Shown here in pieces: positions 8,495 to 17,127 of a stretch of DNA of 64,000 bases. The notes under the pieces were generated by a model, which saw only the letters and a list, made by a program, of their open reading frames with translations, did not search any database and was not told where the DNA came from. The stretch is from NCBI GenBank assembly GCA_016214905.1, contig JACRMQ010000004.1:1-64000 (forward strand), written 5' to 3'. Position 1 is the stretch's first letter. The number at the start of each line of letters is the position of its first letter. Source of the stretch: Ignavibacteriales bacterium (GTDB lineage Bacteria > Bacteroidota > Ignavibacteria > UBA10030 > SZUA-254). Made by a program: the position numbers and the translations under genes.

Positions 8495-10435
8495 ATGGAA
8501 CAAACGAAGTATTTAAAAAATATCAGGGAGAAATTATATCAAAATTTTTTAAAGCATAAGGGTAAGGGAAGCCGATATGCCGTGCCTAATTTGTGGATCC
8601 CGGATAAACAGAATCTCACAAAACCTCAACCGATAAAGATGAATCCGCCGACATTTTATCTTAACACATTGGATTATATTCTTTCACAAAAGTATATTCC
8701 AACGGTAAAAAATCATGGCGGTAAATGGAGTATCGATTCTGTTATTTACAATATATTCGTGAGAACCACCTGCGCATTCGATCACAACCAAAATGGTAAA
8801 TTAGATCTTCCCATAAATCAAGACGGCTGGCGGGAAACAGGCACTTTACTTAAAGCCACTATGATGATTCCGTATATAAAATCGTTGGGAGCCAATACAA
8901 TTCATCTGCTACCTATCACTTCAATCGGGTCTGACGGGAATAAGGGAAATCTCGGATCGCCTTACGCTATCAAGAATCCTTATAAATTGGACGAACTGTT
9001 GCACGAACCGAATGCCGGACTTAATGTTGAAGAAGAATTCAAGCTGTTCGTCAACGCCGCCCATCATTTTGGAATAAGAGTGGTGGTGGAATTTGTTTTC
9101 CGTACGTCATCGAAAGACAGTGATTGGATCAGAGATCATCCGGAATGGTATTATTGGATAAAAGATAAGGTTAAAGACAGAAAACCGCATCATCACGATG
9201 AAACAAAATTCGGGAATCCTATCTTTACGGAAGAAGAGTTAAAAAAAATAATTTCCGCGGTTGAAAGCGGAAAGTACAGTGAATCAATTCCCCCGCATCA
9301 GATTTACCGGGATATGTTTACAAATCCGCCGAGGCAGGAAAAAATTGCGATGGAAGAGGGACGATTAATTGGCAAGCTTAATGATGGCACACGCGTTAGA
9401 GTTCCGGGCGCTTTCGCAGATTGGCCCCCCCACGATACACAGCCGCCCTGGGGAGATGTTACCTATTTGAAAATGTACGATCATCCTGATTTTAACTACA
9501 TCGCTTATAACACGATTCGAATGTACGATACCAAATTGGCGTCGGCAGAAAATATTAATAAAGAATTGTGGGAAAAGATAGCGGCGGTTATTCCTTACTA
9601 TCAACATACATTCGGCATCGATGGAGTTATGATCGATATGGGGCATGCCTTACCGATGGATTTGAAGCATGATATGATCAGACGCGCGCGGGAGATCGAT
9701 CCCGATTTTGCGTTCTGGGATGAGAATTTTTCCGTCGAAGAACAAAGTGTGAAGGAAGGATACAATGCCGTAATAGGATATCAATGGAGCGATCAACATC
9801 ACCGCGATAAATTTAAAAATATGCTTCGAAGATTTTCATCTGAAGGATTTGCATTGCCTTTTTTTGCCACACCTGAAAGTCATAACACTCCCCGAGCCGC
9901 CTCGCGTGAAGGAGAAGTTGCATATTCCAGATACGCGTGGGCGATCAGTAATTTTATACCTGCAATTCCGTTCATTCATTCCGGTTTTGAACTCGGTGAG
10001 ACTGTTCCCATCAATACGGGTCTCGACTTCAAGAAAGAAGAATTAAAAAAGTATCCATCCGAGCAACTACCTTTATTCAGCGAGTATTGCTATAACTGGG
10101 CTAATGAAAATCAAATGGTCGATTGGATTCAAAAAATATCTCTGGTCAGGAAAAAATATCACGCAATGATTGCAGACCACTCACCCCGGTCATTTATCTG
10201 GATGGAAACTAAATCGAAATATCTGATCGCTTTTATCAGGAAATCGATAGAGATAAAGCATCAACTCTTGATCATAGCGAATTCGAATATGAAGGATAAA
10301 ATTGATATAGACTTGAGTGTTGATACAACAAAAAAGGCACTCGACGATTTACTGTCTGGTAAAACATTTACTATCGAAAAAAGTGTGCTGATCGGCAAGA
10401 TGAACCCGGGACAGGTTAGCGTTCTGCTAATATGA
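8495..10435 (+). CDS. Cytoplasmic GH13 maltosyltransferase-like protein with altered active site
   Basis: 646 residues with no signal peptide. The ATG at 8495 is chosen because AAAGGA (8482-8487) stands 7 bases upstream; 8477 would overlap the permease gene. From memory, the sequence tracks the Thermotoga maritima maltosyltransferase along its length (YAVPNLWIP, GWRETGTLLK, SDWIRDHPEWYYWIK, IDMGHALP). The nucleophile Asp381 and the acid Glu410 are present. Three usual landmarks differ: the first-motif Asp is Glu199, the Arg two residues before the nucleophile is Met379, and the stabilising Asp after His463 is Asn464. Position behind the importer suggests action on imported malto-oligosaccharides. 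Real activity is uncertain. Confidence 0.7.
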   Translation: MEQTKYLKNIREKLYQNFLKHKGKGSRYAVPNLWIPDKQNLTKPQPIKMNPPTFYLNTLDYILSQKYIPTVKNHGGKWSIDSVIYNIFVRTTCAFDHNQNGKLDLPINQDGWRETGTLLKATMMIPYIKSLGANTIHLLPITSIGSDGNKGNLGSPYAIKNPYKLDELLHEPNAGLNVEEEFKLFVNAAHHFGIRVVVEFVFRTSSKDSDWIRDHPEWYYWIKDKVKDRKPHHHDETKFGNPIFTEEELKKIISAVESGKYSESIPPHQIYRDMFTNPPRQEKIAMEEGRLIGKLNDGTRVRVPGAFADWPPHDTQPPWGDVTYLKMYDHPDFNYIAYNTIRMYDTKLASAENINKELWEKIAAVIPYYQHTFGIDGVMIDMGHALPMDLKHDMIRRAREIDPDFAFWDENFSVEEQSVKEGYNAVIGYQWSDQHHRDKFKNMLRRFSSEGFALPFFATPESHNTPRAASREGEVAYSRYAWAISNFIPAIPFIHSGFELGETVPINTGLDFKKEELKKYPSEQLPLFSEYCYNWANENQMVDWIQKISLVRKKYHAMIADHSPRSFIWMETKSKYLIAFIRKSIEIKHQLLIIANSNMKDKIDIDLSVDTTKKALDDLLSGKTFTIEKSVLIGKMNPGQVSVLLI

Positions 10436-10450
10436 ATAAACGCAATAACC

Positions 10451-10465
10451 TCCGCCGAAGGCGGA
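10451..10465 (+). other. Short GC hairpin at the end of the malto-oligosaccharide locus
   Basis: TCCGCC and GGCGGA are separated by GAA, giving a 6-bp stem with a triloop 15 bases after the stop of the maltosyltransferase-like gene. There is no T-run, so it may be a 3' stability hairpin rather than an intrinsic terminator. Confidence 0.4.
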
Positions 10466-10497
10466 TAATACTCCATTAATCCATTCCTCCATAAAGA

Positions 10498-11217
10498 ATG
10501 TGCGGCAGATTCACAATAACAACGGATCGGGTTGAGATCATACTCGACAAATTCAAAGCCGAATTGGCGCCCGGTTTTGGCGGATACAAACCACGTTACA
10601 ATGCGGCTCCGGGACAATCTGTTCCTGTTATCGTCACGAAAGATGGAAAAAGATTTTTAACAAATATGTTCTGGGGATTTGTACCGCCGTGGGGAGAAAA
10701 GAGCGATGGCTCTACAGTGTCTCAAGCGAATATTCGGGACGACACAATAGAGCGGAATAAATTTTTCAAAGAAAGAATACTTACCAACCGCTGTGTATTT
10801 GTGGCTGATGGATTTTATGAATGGAAAAAACCTGAAGGATACGAGAATTTGGTTAGAGGTAAAAAATTACCGAAGGGTGTACGAAAAATTCCTTACAGAA
10901 TAATTTTGAAAAATAAAGAGATATTCGCTCTTGCCGGTTTGTGGCGTTCCATCGATATTGATGAAAAGAAAATTGTAACCGCTGGGATCATAACTACGAA
11001 TCCGAACGAGTTAATGAAGCCGATTCATGACAGGATGCCTGTGATTTTGGAAGAGGAAAAATTAATATCATGGCTCAATCCTGAAGTAAGATCATTCAAT
11101 GAACTTTCCAAACAGCTCGAACCTTATCCGAAAGATGAGATGGATGCGTATGTTGTTTCAAATGTAGTGAATAATAGCCGGGATGATTCGCCTGAGTGCA
11201 TTGAGCGGTTAAAATAA
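10498..11217 (+). CDS. SOS response-associated peptidase (SRAP/YedK/HMCES family)
   Basis: 239 residues. The family forms a stable thiazolidine crosslink with abasic sites in single-stranded DNA, protecting them at forks. The gene starts exactly at MCGRF, so after Met removal Cys2 is the N-terminal nucleophile. Other active-site residues are visible: Asn78 and Arg80 (NIRDDT), Glu108 (GFYEWK) and His177 (IHDRMPV). The common NARxET motif is altered to NIRDDT. It stands alone between the starch locus and thiI, with no visible SOS box. Family assignment is firm. Confidence 0.92.
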   Translation: MCGRFTITTDRVEIILDKFKAELAPGFGGYKPRYNAAPGQSVPVIVTKDGKRFLTNMFWGFVPPWGEKSDGSTVSQANIRDDTIERNKFFKERILTNRCVFVADGFYEWKKPEGYENLVRGKKLPKGVRKIPYRIILKNKEIFALAGLWRSIDIDEKKIVTAGIITTNPNELMKPIHDRMPVILEEEKLISWLNPEVRSFNELSKQLEPYPKDEMDAYVVSNVVNNSRDDSPECIERLK

Positions 11218-11341
11218 TAGCATTCGGTCTCTTACAGATTCGGAGTGCTCAAACCTCCGGCACCTCAAAGCAACTCACCAAACAATTTAATAAAACAACT
11301 CTTGTCTTTTTTCATTCCAAAAAATTAGCTATCTTTATTTC

Positions 11342-12511
11342 ATGCAACCAGTAATAATAATTCATCATCATGAGATCACTCTCAAAGGCAACAACCGCAA
11401 GTGGTTTGAACAGCAATTACTGAAGAATGTCCGTACCGTTCTTGGTGAGTTGGTACCGCACAGCGCTATAACGGGTGGTTACGGCAGATTCGTGATTAAA
11501 CTTCAAGAAGTATCGAACAACCAACTGATTATTGAACGGTTGAAATATGTTTTCGGTCTTTCTAATATTTGCATCGGTGTAAAAGTGGAACAGGATAGTG
11601 ATGCTATCATGAATGCCTCGATTGGATTACTGGCGGATGAGAAATTTAAAACCATCAGAGTTACCACGCGGCGGGCAGATAAGAATTTCCCAATCGGTTC
11701 TATGGAAATGAATGCGAGGGTGGGGGCGGCGATTTGTGAAAAATTCAATGTCCGTGCTAACCTAACCGAGCCGGATGAGACTATATTCATTGAAATTGCA
11801 AACAAGGTCGCGTACGTTTATCGTGCAAAAGTCCAGGGTGCAGGCGGGTTGCCCTCAAGCATAAGCGGAAAAGTTGTCTCACTCATCTCGGCAGGTTTCG
11901 ATTCACCCGTGGCATCTTGGATGATGATGAAGCGCGGTGCGACAATAGTCTTCGTCCACTTTCACAGTATGCCTTATACAAGTCAGAACTCAATCGATCA
12001 GGTAAAACAGATTGTTGAAACTCTGACGAAATATCAGTTCAAATCGAAACTCTATCTGGTACCATTCGCCGAAGTTCAAAACGAGATCGTTCTTAAAACC
12101 CCAATGCCGTTGCGTGTTATACTGTATCGTAGATTGATGATACGAATTGCAGAAGCAATCGCGACGAAAGAGAAAGCAGAAGCATTAGTTACGGGTGAAG
12201 CGGTTGGTCAGGTTGCATCACAGACATTAAGGAATATCCGAAATATTGATAATGCCGCTGCATTACCTATTCTTCGTCCGATCTCCGGGAATGACAAAGA
12301 GGAGACGATGGTTATCGCAAGAAAAATCGGCACCTATGATATTTCGAAGGAGCCGTATGATGATTGTTGTTCGTTCTTGGCACCGAGGAAACCTGAGATC
12401 TGGTCCAATATCCATGAAATAGAAGCGGCAGAAGCGAACTTAGATATGCAAGCACTTATGAATTTAGCGCTTGAGAAACAGACAATCGAGCAGTTCTTTT
12501 ATCCTAATTAA
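11342..12511 (+). CDS. thiI: tRNA 4-thiouridine synthetase ThiI, rhodanese-less form
   Basis: 389 residues. It adenylates U8 of tRNA and inserts sulfur; in many bacteria it also serves thiazole synthesis. A ferredoxin-like/THUMP region spans about 1-165, with EITLKGNNRKWFE near the start. The PP-loop pyrophosphatase motif SAGFDSP is at 183-189, followed by the AANH-type domain. Length matches the short form without the C-terminal rhodanese domain of the E. coli enzyme, so sulfur must come through another route. A cysteine desulfurase is encoded at 43953 but is not adjacent. Monocistronic in appearance. Confidence 0.9.
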   Translation: MQPVIIIHHHEITLKGNNRKWFEQQLLKNVRTVLGELVPHSAITGGYGRFVIKLQEVSNNQLIIERLKYVFGLSNICIGVKVEQDSDAIMNASIGLLADEKFKTIRVTTRRADKNFPIGSMEMNARVGAAICEKFNVRANLTEPDETIFIEIANKVAYVYRAKVQGAGGLPSSISGKVVSLISAGFDSPVASWMMMKRGATIVFVHFHSMPYTSQNSIDQVKQIVETLTKYQFKSKLYLVPFAEVQNEIVLKTPMPLRVILYRRLMIRIAEAIATKEKAEALVTGEAVGQVASQTLRNIRNIDNAAALPILRPISGNDKEETMVIARKIGTYDISKEPYDDCCSFLAPRKPEIWSNIHEIEAAEANLDMQALMNLALEKQTIEQFFYPN

Positions 12512-12568
12512 GATTAGGTTGATTTTCCAGTAAGAGTTTTGTATAATCGAATATTCAGTAAACAACAG

Positions 12569-12593
12569 TCACGCTGAGCTTGTCGAAGCGTGA
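12569..12593 (+). repeat. REP-like palindrome (TCACGCT...AGCGTGA)
   Basis: TCACGCT (12569-12575) and AGCGTGA (12587-12593) form a perfect 7-bp inverted repeat around GAGCTTGTCGA. The core GAGCTTGTCGAAG is, from memory, a widespread intergenic palindrome in environmental bacterial genomes. An alternative inner hairpin GCTT/AAGC is possible. It lies in the 192-base gap between thiI and the CDGSH gene and has no T-run. Confidence 0.6.
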
Positions 12594-12703
12594 TAATTTA
12601 TGAAAGTGCATGGTTCGATCCCTCACTAAACTCGGGATAATCTAACTCACCATGACTTTTCAGTTATTATTTCAGATATCTATTATTATTTACGGAGTAA
12701 ATT

Positions 12704-12907
12704 ATGTCAACAAAAATAACAGTGAAAGATCACGGAAGCATTCAGGTAGAAGGGGAATTCGAAGTGTACGACTTGAAGGGGAAGAAATTCGATTTGACGG
12801 GGAAAAAAGCGATTTATCTTTGTCGGTGCGGACATAGTAAGAATAATCCTTTTTGCGACGGCAGTCATAAAGCTGCGAATTTTAATTCAGAAATTAATGC
12901 AAAATAA
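12704..12907 (+). CDS. CDGSH iron-sulfur domain protein
   Basis: 67 residues. The C-terminal half carries the CDGSH signature CRCGHSKNNPFCDGSHK: three Cys and one His that bind a redox-active [2Fe-2S] cluster, as in mitoNEET-type proteins. No signal peptide or membrane segment, so it should be cytoplasmic. The single compact domain is the usual bacterial form. The ATG at 12704 follows a GGAG-type site closely; a longer out-of-frame ORF over the same DNA is a shadow. Its partner and exact role are unknown. Confidence 0.88.
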   Translation: MSTKITVKDHGSIQVEGEFEVYDLKGKKFDLTGKKAIYLCRCGHSKNNPFCDGSHKAANFNSEINAK

Positions 12908-12920
12908 CCGGGGTGATATT

Positions 12921-13739
12921 ATGTATCAACGAATTATTAAATCTATTATTATCACATCTTGTTTGATGATCGGGATAACTAAAATATCTTTTGCTCAATT
13001 TGAAGGAGCGATAGATATGAAGGTAACGGTGATGGAAGATGGGAAACCGCAGGTGATGGAATATTCAATGATGATGAAAAAAGATCTCGTCGCTTCACAG
13101 ATTAAATCTGTTGGTGGCGGTGAAGGAGGAGGGAAATTCATATTTAGGGGTGATAAAAAACTGCTCTGGATTGTGAACGATGCCGAGAAAAACTATTTAG
13201 AAATATCGTTGAACGACGCGGATAATAAGAAAACGAACGATCTCGAGAGTAAAAATAAACCGAAGGTAACCAAAACCGGGAAGACTGAAAAACTGCTCGG
13301 TTACGTCTGCGATGAAGTGATAATCGAGGATGGAAAAGAAGTAACACACATTTGGGGTACATCAAAGCTCGGTAATATTTATCAAGATCTGATGAAATCG
13401 TTCGGCAGTATAGCCGGCAATACCGATCCAAAACAAAACGGGGGTTGGGAATCGGAATTAGAAGCGTTGAAGTTGTTTCCATTGAAAATAATATCGAAAG
13501 AAAATGGTAAAGTAACACAAACCCAAGAAGTGATTAAAATTGAATCGAAAATGGTTCCGGTAAAAATATTCGATATACCTGCCGGGTTTAAAAAAATACC
13601 GATGGGATTGAATATGCAGGAGATGATGCGCGAACCCGATAAAGACGATCCGGGAGTTAATCCTGACTTGGAAAAGATGATGAAACAATTGCAAGAGATG
13701 CAGGAAGAGAAAGAAGATACATCCGACGGCGGCAAATAA
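12921..13739 (+). CDS. Exported DUF4412-type protein
   Basis: 272 residues. The ATG at 12921 has GGGGTG a few bases upstream and yields a Sec signal ending SFAQ, with predicted mature N-terminus QFEG. The body (FEGAIDMKVTV, then MMMKKDLVASQIKS, GYVCDEVIIEDGKEVTHIWGT) resembles DUF4412 periplasmic proteins of this superphylum. The C-terminal 50 residues are rich in Met, Glu, Lys and Asp (LEKMMKQLQEMQEEKED) and probably helical. Function unknown; it starts 13 bases after the CDGSH gene and may be cotranscribed. Confidence 0.7.
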   Translation: MYQRIIKSIIITSCLMIGITKISFAQFEGAIDMKVTVMEDGKPQVMEYSMMMKKDLVASQIKSVGGGEGGGKFIFRGDKKLLWIVNDAEKNYLEISLNDADNKKTNDLESKNKPKVTKTGKTEKLLGYVCDEVIIEDGKEVTHIWGTSKLGNIYQDLMKSFGSIAGNTDPKQNGGWESELEALKLFPLKIISKENGKVTQTQEVIKIESKMVPVKIFDIPAGFKKIPMGLNMQEMMREPDKDDPGVNPDLEKMMKQLQEMQEEKEDTSDGGK

Positions 13740-13826
13740 TTGATTGATAGAAAAAATTTATTGCTTAAAACAAATTGAGCAATTTGAATCCAGAAACATT
13801 GAATAGATTATAGAATAAGGTAAGAA

Positions 13827-16091
13827 ATGAAAAACACACGACGTGAATTTCTCACAAAATTAGGTGTCACTGTTGGCGCCGTTACATTTGGTAAAAATAT
13901 CATGGAAGCGCTCCCGTTACCATCCGATGAATATCAGAAAGAAGGAATAATCCGTCCTCAAGCTGTACCAAAATTAGATGAGACAGTAGATTTTCGTTAT
14001 GCACCAAAAGACTGGCAATCTACATTTTGTTTCCCCGATGATCCTTCAAAAAATCTAGTTGGAAAGTTAGGTGATCTCAGATGCGGGCATCCCGGAACCG
14101 GAAGTGATGAGAAAATATTTCCGCATCGAATATCTTTCGGATTGAAAGGTAAAGAACCCCTTCAATATCTCGATCAAAAACTTGAATCACCGGCTATTCC
14201 GATAATAACAACCAAATTAGATGGTGGCGAGGTAATTGTTGAAACGATAACATTCGCGTCAAAAAATGAATCTGAGGGGAGGGTGGATAATGTAATTGTA
14301 CATATCTATCCCAAATCAGAGAATGGTGTAGATGTAGAACCAGAGATCGTTATTGCTTCCGAATCTAAATTCTTATTTAATAAAGAAGAAGAACACTCAG
14401 TCGTTAAACATTCTGATTCAGGGAAAATATTTTTAATTACGGATCATGAAGGAGTATTGAAAGAAGAGCAGGGGATTTATCGTATCCAATACGGCAAAGC
14501 TAAAGCGACAATAGAAAAACCATATAAGATAATTGTCCGTTTACCACAGGAAGATCAGGATTTTGATAAACTCGAAGATGGATTTGATGAACTAGACGAT
14601 CTGATGAAAAACACCCGGGAGTTTTGGAAATCGTGGAAACCCACTGAAGGAAAAGTTGTATGGAATCTTGGTGAACCGTATGAGGATTTCCGAATTGCCT
14701 GCACCAGAAACATACTTGAATCTCGCGAAATTAAAGATGGGAAAAGAATATTTCAAGTTGGTCCTACATGTTACCGCGGACTTTGGATAGTCGATGGCCA
14801 CTTTCTTCTGGAAGCGGCACGTTATCTTGGATACGATAAAGAGGCGCAAGAAGGATTGGTAACAATCTGGAATCGTCAGGATGCGAAAGGTTTATTCACG
14901 GCAGGTGCGGGGGAAGCACACTGGAAAGATACGGCGGTCGCTGTCTATGCTTTGATACGGCAAGCAGAGTTATCTCAGAATTGGGACTACTTCAACGAAA
15001 TGTATCCGGATGCATATAAAGCAATCGATGCATTACACGAATTGATGATAAAAGCAAAAGGAGACGGTACGACAAACGGTAAGTATGGAATTCTACCGCG
15101 CGGTTTCGGTGATAGTGGTATTGGCGGGATCAGAGACGAGTATACCAATACGCTTTGGGCGATTATAGCAACGAAAGCCCTTGCCGAAACAGCTGAGCGT
15201 TTAAGATTGATCAAGACTGTTGAGCTTAAATCTTACTATGGAGAGTTGTGGTTCCCATTCATGGAATCGACAAAAATAGAGATGAAGCAACATCCAAAAG
15301 GTTTTAAATATCTACCCATGCTGATGGCGAGTGATCCGAAATGGCAGGAAGTTGATGAGAGAAAGCAACCGCGCCCTCAAGCCGCCCAAATTTATTTATC
15401 TCACGCGATTTTCCCAGGATTATTATTTAATAAAAGTATCCATATTACTGATGGTCATGTAAAGTTGATGGAATCTGTAATGAAAGAAGATATCCCGATT
15501 GAAACCGGTTGGTTGACAAACAATGCACTCTGGCCATATAATGCCGCTATATTTGCACAAACATGTCTGCAACTCGGTAGAACGGATCTCGCGCGGAAAG
15601 TGTTTTTCGGATTCCTCAATCACGCATCACCTTTGTATACCTGGCGCGAAGAACAATCGTTGCAATCTGAGCCGATCTTTAATTTCATCGGAGATATGCC
15701 GCATAATTGGGCAAGTGCAGAGTGCATAAGATTTTTGCGACATAGATTGATCTTAGAAGATGAGAGAAATTTGGTATTACTCAATGGCATTGGACTCGCT
15801 GATATGGAATCAGATAAACCGTTGGGTCTATCGTACTCACCAACGAGGTGGGGAAGAGTCACGGTTGAGTTTAAAAGAATCGATGGTTTAAGTTGGAATA
15901 TGAAATTCAGAAGAGAAGATTTTAATCAACAATTCTGCCCACCCTTGGAATATATTACTATGCCTGCTGTTTTGGGAGGGAGTTATCATTTATTCAAAAC
16001 AAATGGTGCGAAATCAGTCAGGAATGGTGAAATAATTTATATCAAAGGAAATGAACTGGAATGGGATTGTGTTTGGAAAAAATGGAAATAG
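13827..16091 (+). CDS. Tat-exported putative six-hairpin glycosidase
   Basis: 754 residues. The N-terminus NTRREFLTKLGVTVGAV is a textbook twin-arginine signal, so the protein is probably exported folded, perhaps with a cofactor or after complex assembly. The first third is beta-rich. Residues about 300-620 show helical, aromatic-rich segments (CYRGLWIVDGHFLLEAARYLG, GEAHWKDTAVAVYALIRQAE, ETGWLTNNALWPYNAAIFAQTCL) typical of (alpha/alpha)6 toroid glycosidases. I cannot name a CAZy family or the catalytic acids. It stands alone, with 87 bases before it and a histidine kinase 110 bases after. Confidence 0.55.
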   Translation: MKNTRREFLTKLGVTVGAVTFGKNIMEALPLPSDEYQKEGIIRPQAVPKLDETVDFRYAPKDWQSTFCFPDDPSKNLVGKLGDLRCGHPGTGSDEKIFPHRISFGLKGKEPLQYLDQKLESPAIPIITTKLDGGEVIVETITFASKNESEGRVDNVIVHIYPKSENGVDVEPEIVIASESKFLFNKEEEHSVVKHSDSGKIFLITDHEGVLKEEQGIYRIQYGKAKATIEKPYKIIVRLPQEDQDFDKLEDGFDELDDLMKNTREFWKSWKPTEGKVVWNLGEPYEDFRIACTRNILESREIKDGKRIFQVGPTCYRGLWIVDGHFLLEAARYLGYDKEAQEGLVTIWNRQDAKGLFTAGAGEAHWKDTAVAVYALIRQAELSQNWDYFNEMYPDAYKAIDALHELMIKAKGDGTTNGKYGILPRGFGDSGIGGIRDEYTNTLWAIIATKALAETAERLRLIKTVELKSYYGELWFPFMESTKIEMKQHPKGFKYLPMLMASDPKWQEVDERKQPRPQAAQIYLSHAIFPGLLFNKSIHITDGHVKLMESVMKEDIPIETGWLTNNALWPYNAAIFAQTCLQLGRTDLARKVFFGFLNHASPLYTWREEQSLQSEPIFNFIGDMPHNWASAECIRFLRHRLILEDERNLVLLNGIGLADMESDKPLGLSYSPTRWGRVTVEFKRIDGLSWNMKFRREDFNQQFCPPLEYITMPAVLGGSYHLFKTNGAKSVRNGEIIYIKGNELEWDCVWKKWK

Positions 16092-16201
16092 CCCGTGATA
16101 AATAAATCGAATTGGCATTAAAATATTCAAGATGCAGAATTATGTGAAGAAATTATTTCTATGTCGATATCTGGAAAACCGATTAGAATAGAATCAATCA
16201 G

Positions 16202-17077
16202 ATGAGCTTTTTCAATATATCATTAGAGATAATTACCATACTTCTTGCTCTGATTTTTTTTCATTTTTACAGGCGTCGGGTGAGAAAGAATCTTGTAAAT
16301 AAATTTTCAGAACAAACCAGGGCGCTCGTGGAGGCAAAGGAAAAGGCAGAGGCATCACACACCGATGGGCTTTTGGAACATAAAAACCTTATCAGTGTCA
16401 ATCAATCAAAAACAGATTTATTGAATATTCTTACGCATGACTTAAAAAGTCCGTTGATTTCTATCAAAATGTTGTCGAAGATGATAATAGAAGAAGCCGA
16501 TAAAAAATCACCGGTTGCAGATTACGCGGCAGATATTTTCAGTACAGTCCAGCGCGTCCATAATTTGGTTGATGAAATATTGGATTCCTCCATAATTGAA
16601 TCTGGTGTGTTACTGCTCGATAAAAAAGAGGTAGATATAGGCAAACTTACGGAATTAGTGGTTCTCGATAACACGATAGCGGCTATGCAAAAGAACCAAA
16701 AAATTATTTTTAATAAAGAAGATGGTTGCATTGTCGAGGGCGACGAATCAAGATTACGTATGGTGATAGATAATTTAATAACGAATGCCATCAAGTATTC
16801 ACATCTGGGTGGCGGAATCTGGGTAACAGTAAGCAAGCGGGATAATAATATTGAAATTAGCGTGAAGGATGAAGGGCCAGGTTTATCTGATGACGACCTG
16901 AAAAAATTATTTCAGAAATATCAACGCTTGAGCACCCAACCTACAGCAGGTGAACCATCTACAGGACTTGGACTTTCGATTGTGAGGCAATTAGTGGAAA
17001 TGCATAACGGCACAGTTAACGTAAAAAGTGAGTTGGGAAAAGGAAGTACATTCACGGTTATAATACCCAAAATGTAA
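16202..17077 (+). CDS. Orphan membrane-anchored sensor histidine kinase
   Basis: 291 residues. One transmembrane helix (about 5-22) is followed by a short coiled coil (30-70), then the phosphoacceptor motif THDLKSP with His79, an N box (VIDNLITNAIKYS), G1 (DEGPGLSDDDL) and G2 (GLGLSIV). There is no recognisable periplasmic or PAS sensor domain, so the signal is probably membrane-derived or comes from a partner. No response regulator gene is found in the window. Histidine kinase assignment is firm; its stimulus is unknown. Confidence 0.9.
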   Translation: MSFFNISLEIITILLALIFFHFYRRRVRKNLVNKFSEQTRALVEAKEKAEASHTDGLLEHKNLISVNQSKTDLLNILTHDLKSPLISIKMLSKMIIEEADKKSPVADYAADIFSTVQRVHNLVDEILDSSIIESGVLLLDKKEVDIGKLTELVVLDNTIAAMQKNQKIIFNKEDGCIVEGDESRLRMVIDNLITNAIKYSHLGGGIWVTVSKRDNNIEISVKDEGPGLSDDDLKKLFQKYQRLSTQPTAGEPSTGLGLSIVRQLVEMHNGTVNVKSELGKGSTFTVIIPKM

Positions 17078-17127
17078 ATTTGAACAACATCAATTGCTAA
17101 CGATTATTCATGATCGAAGGAAAATCT

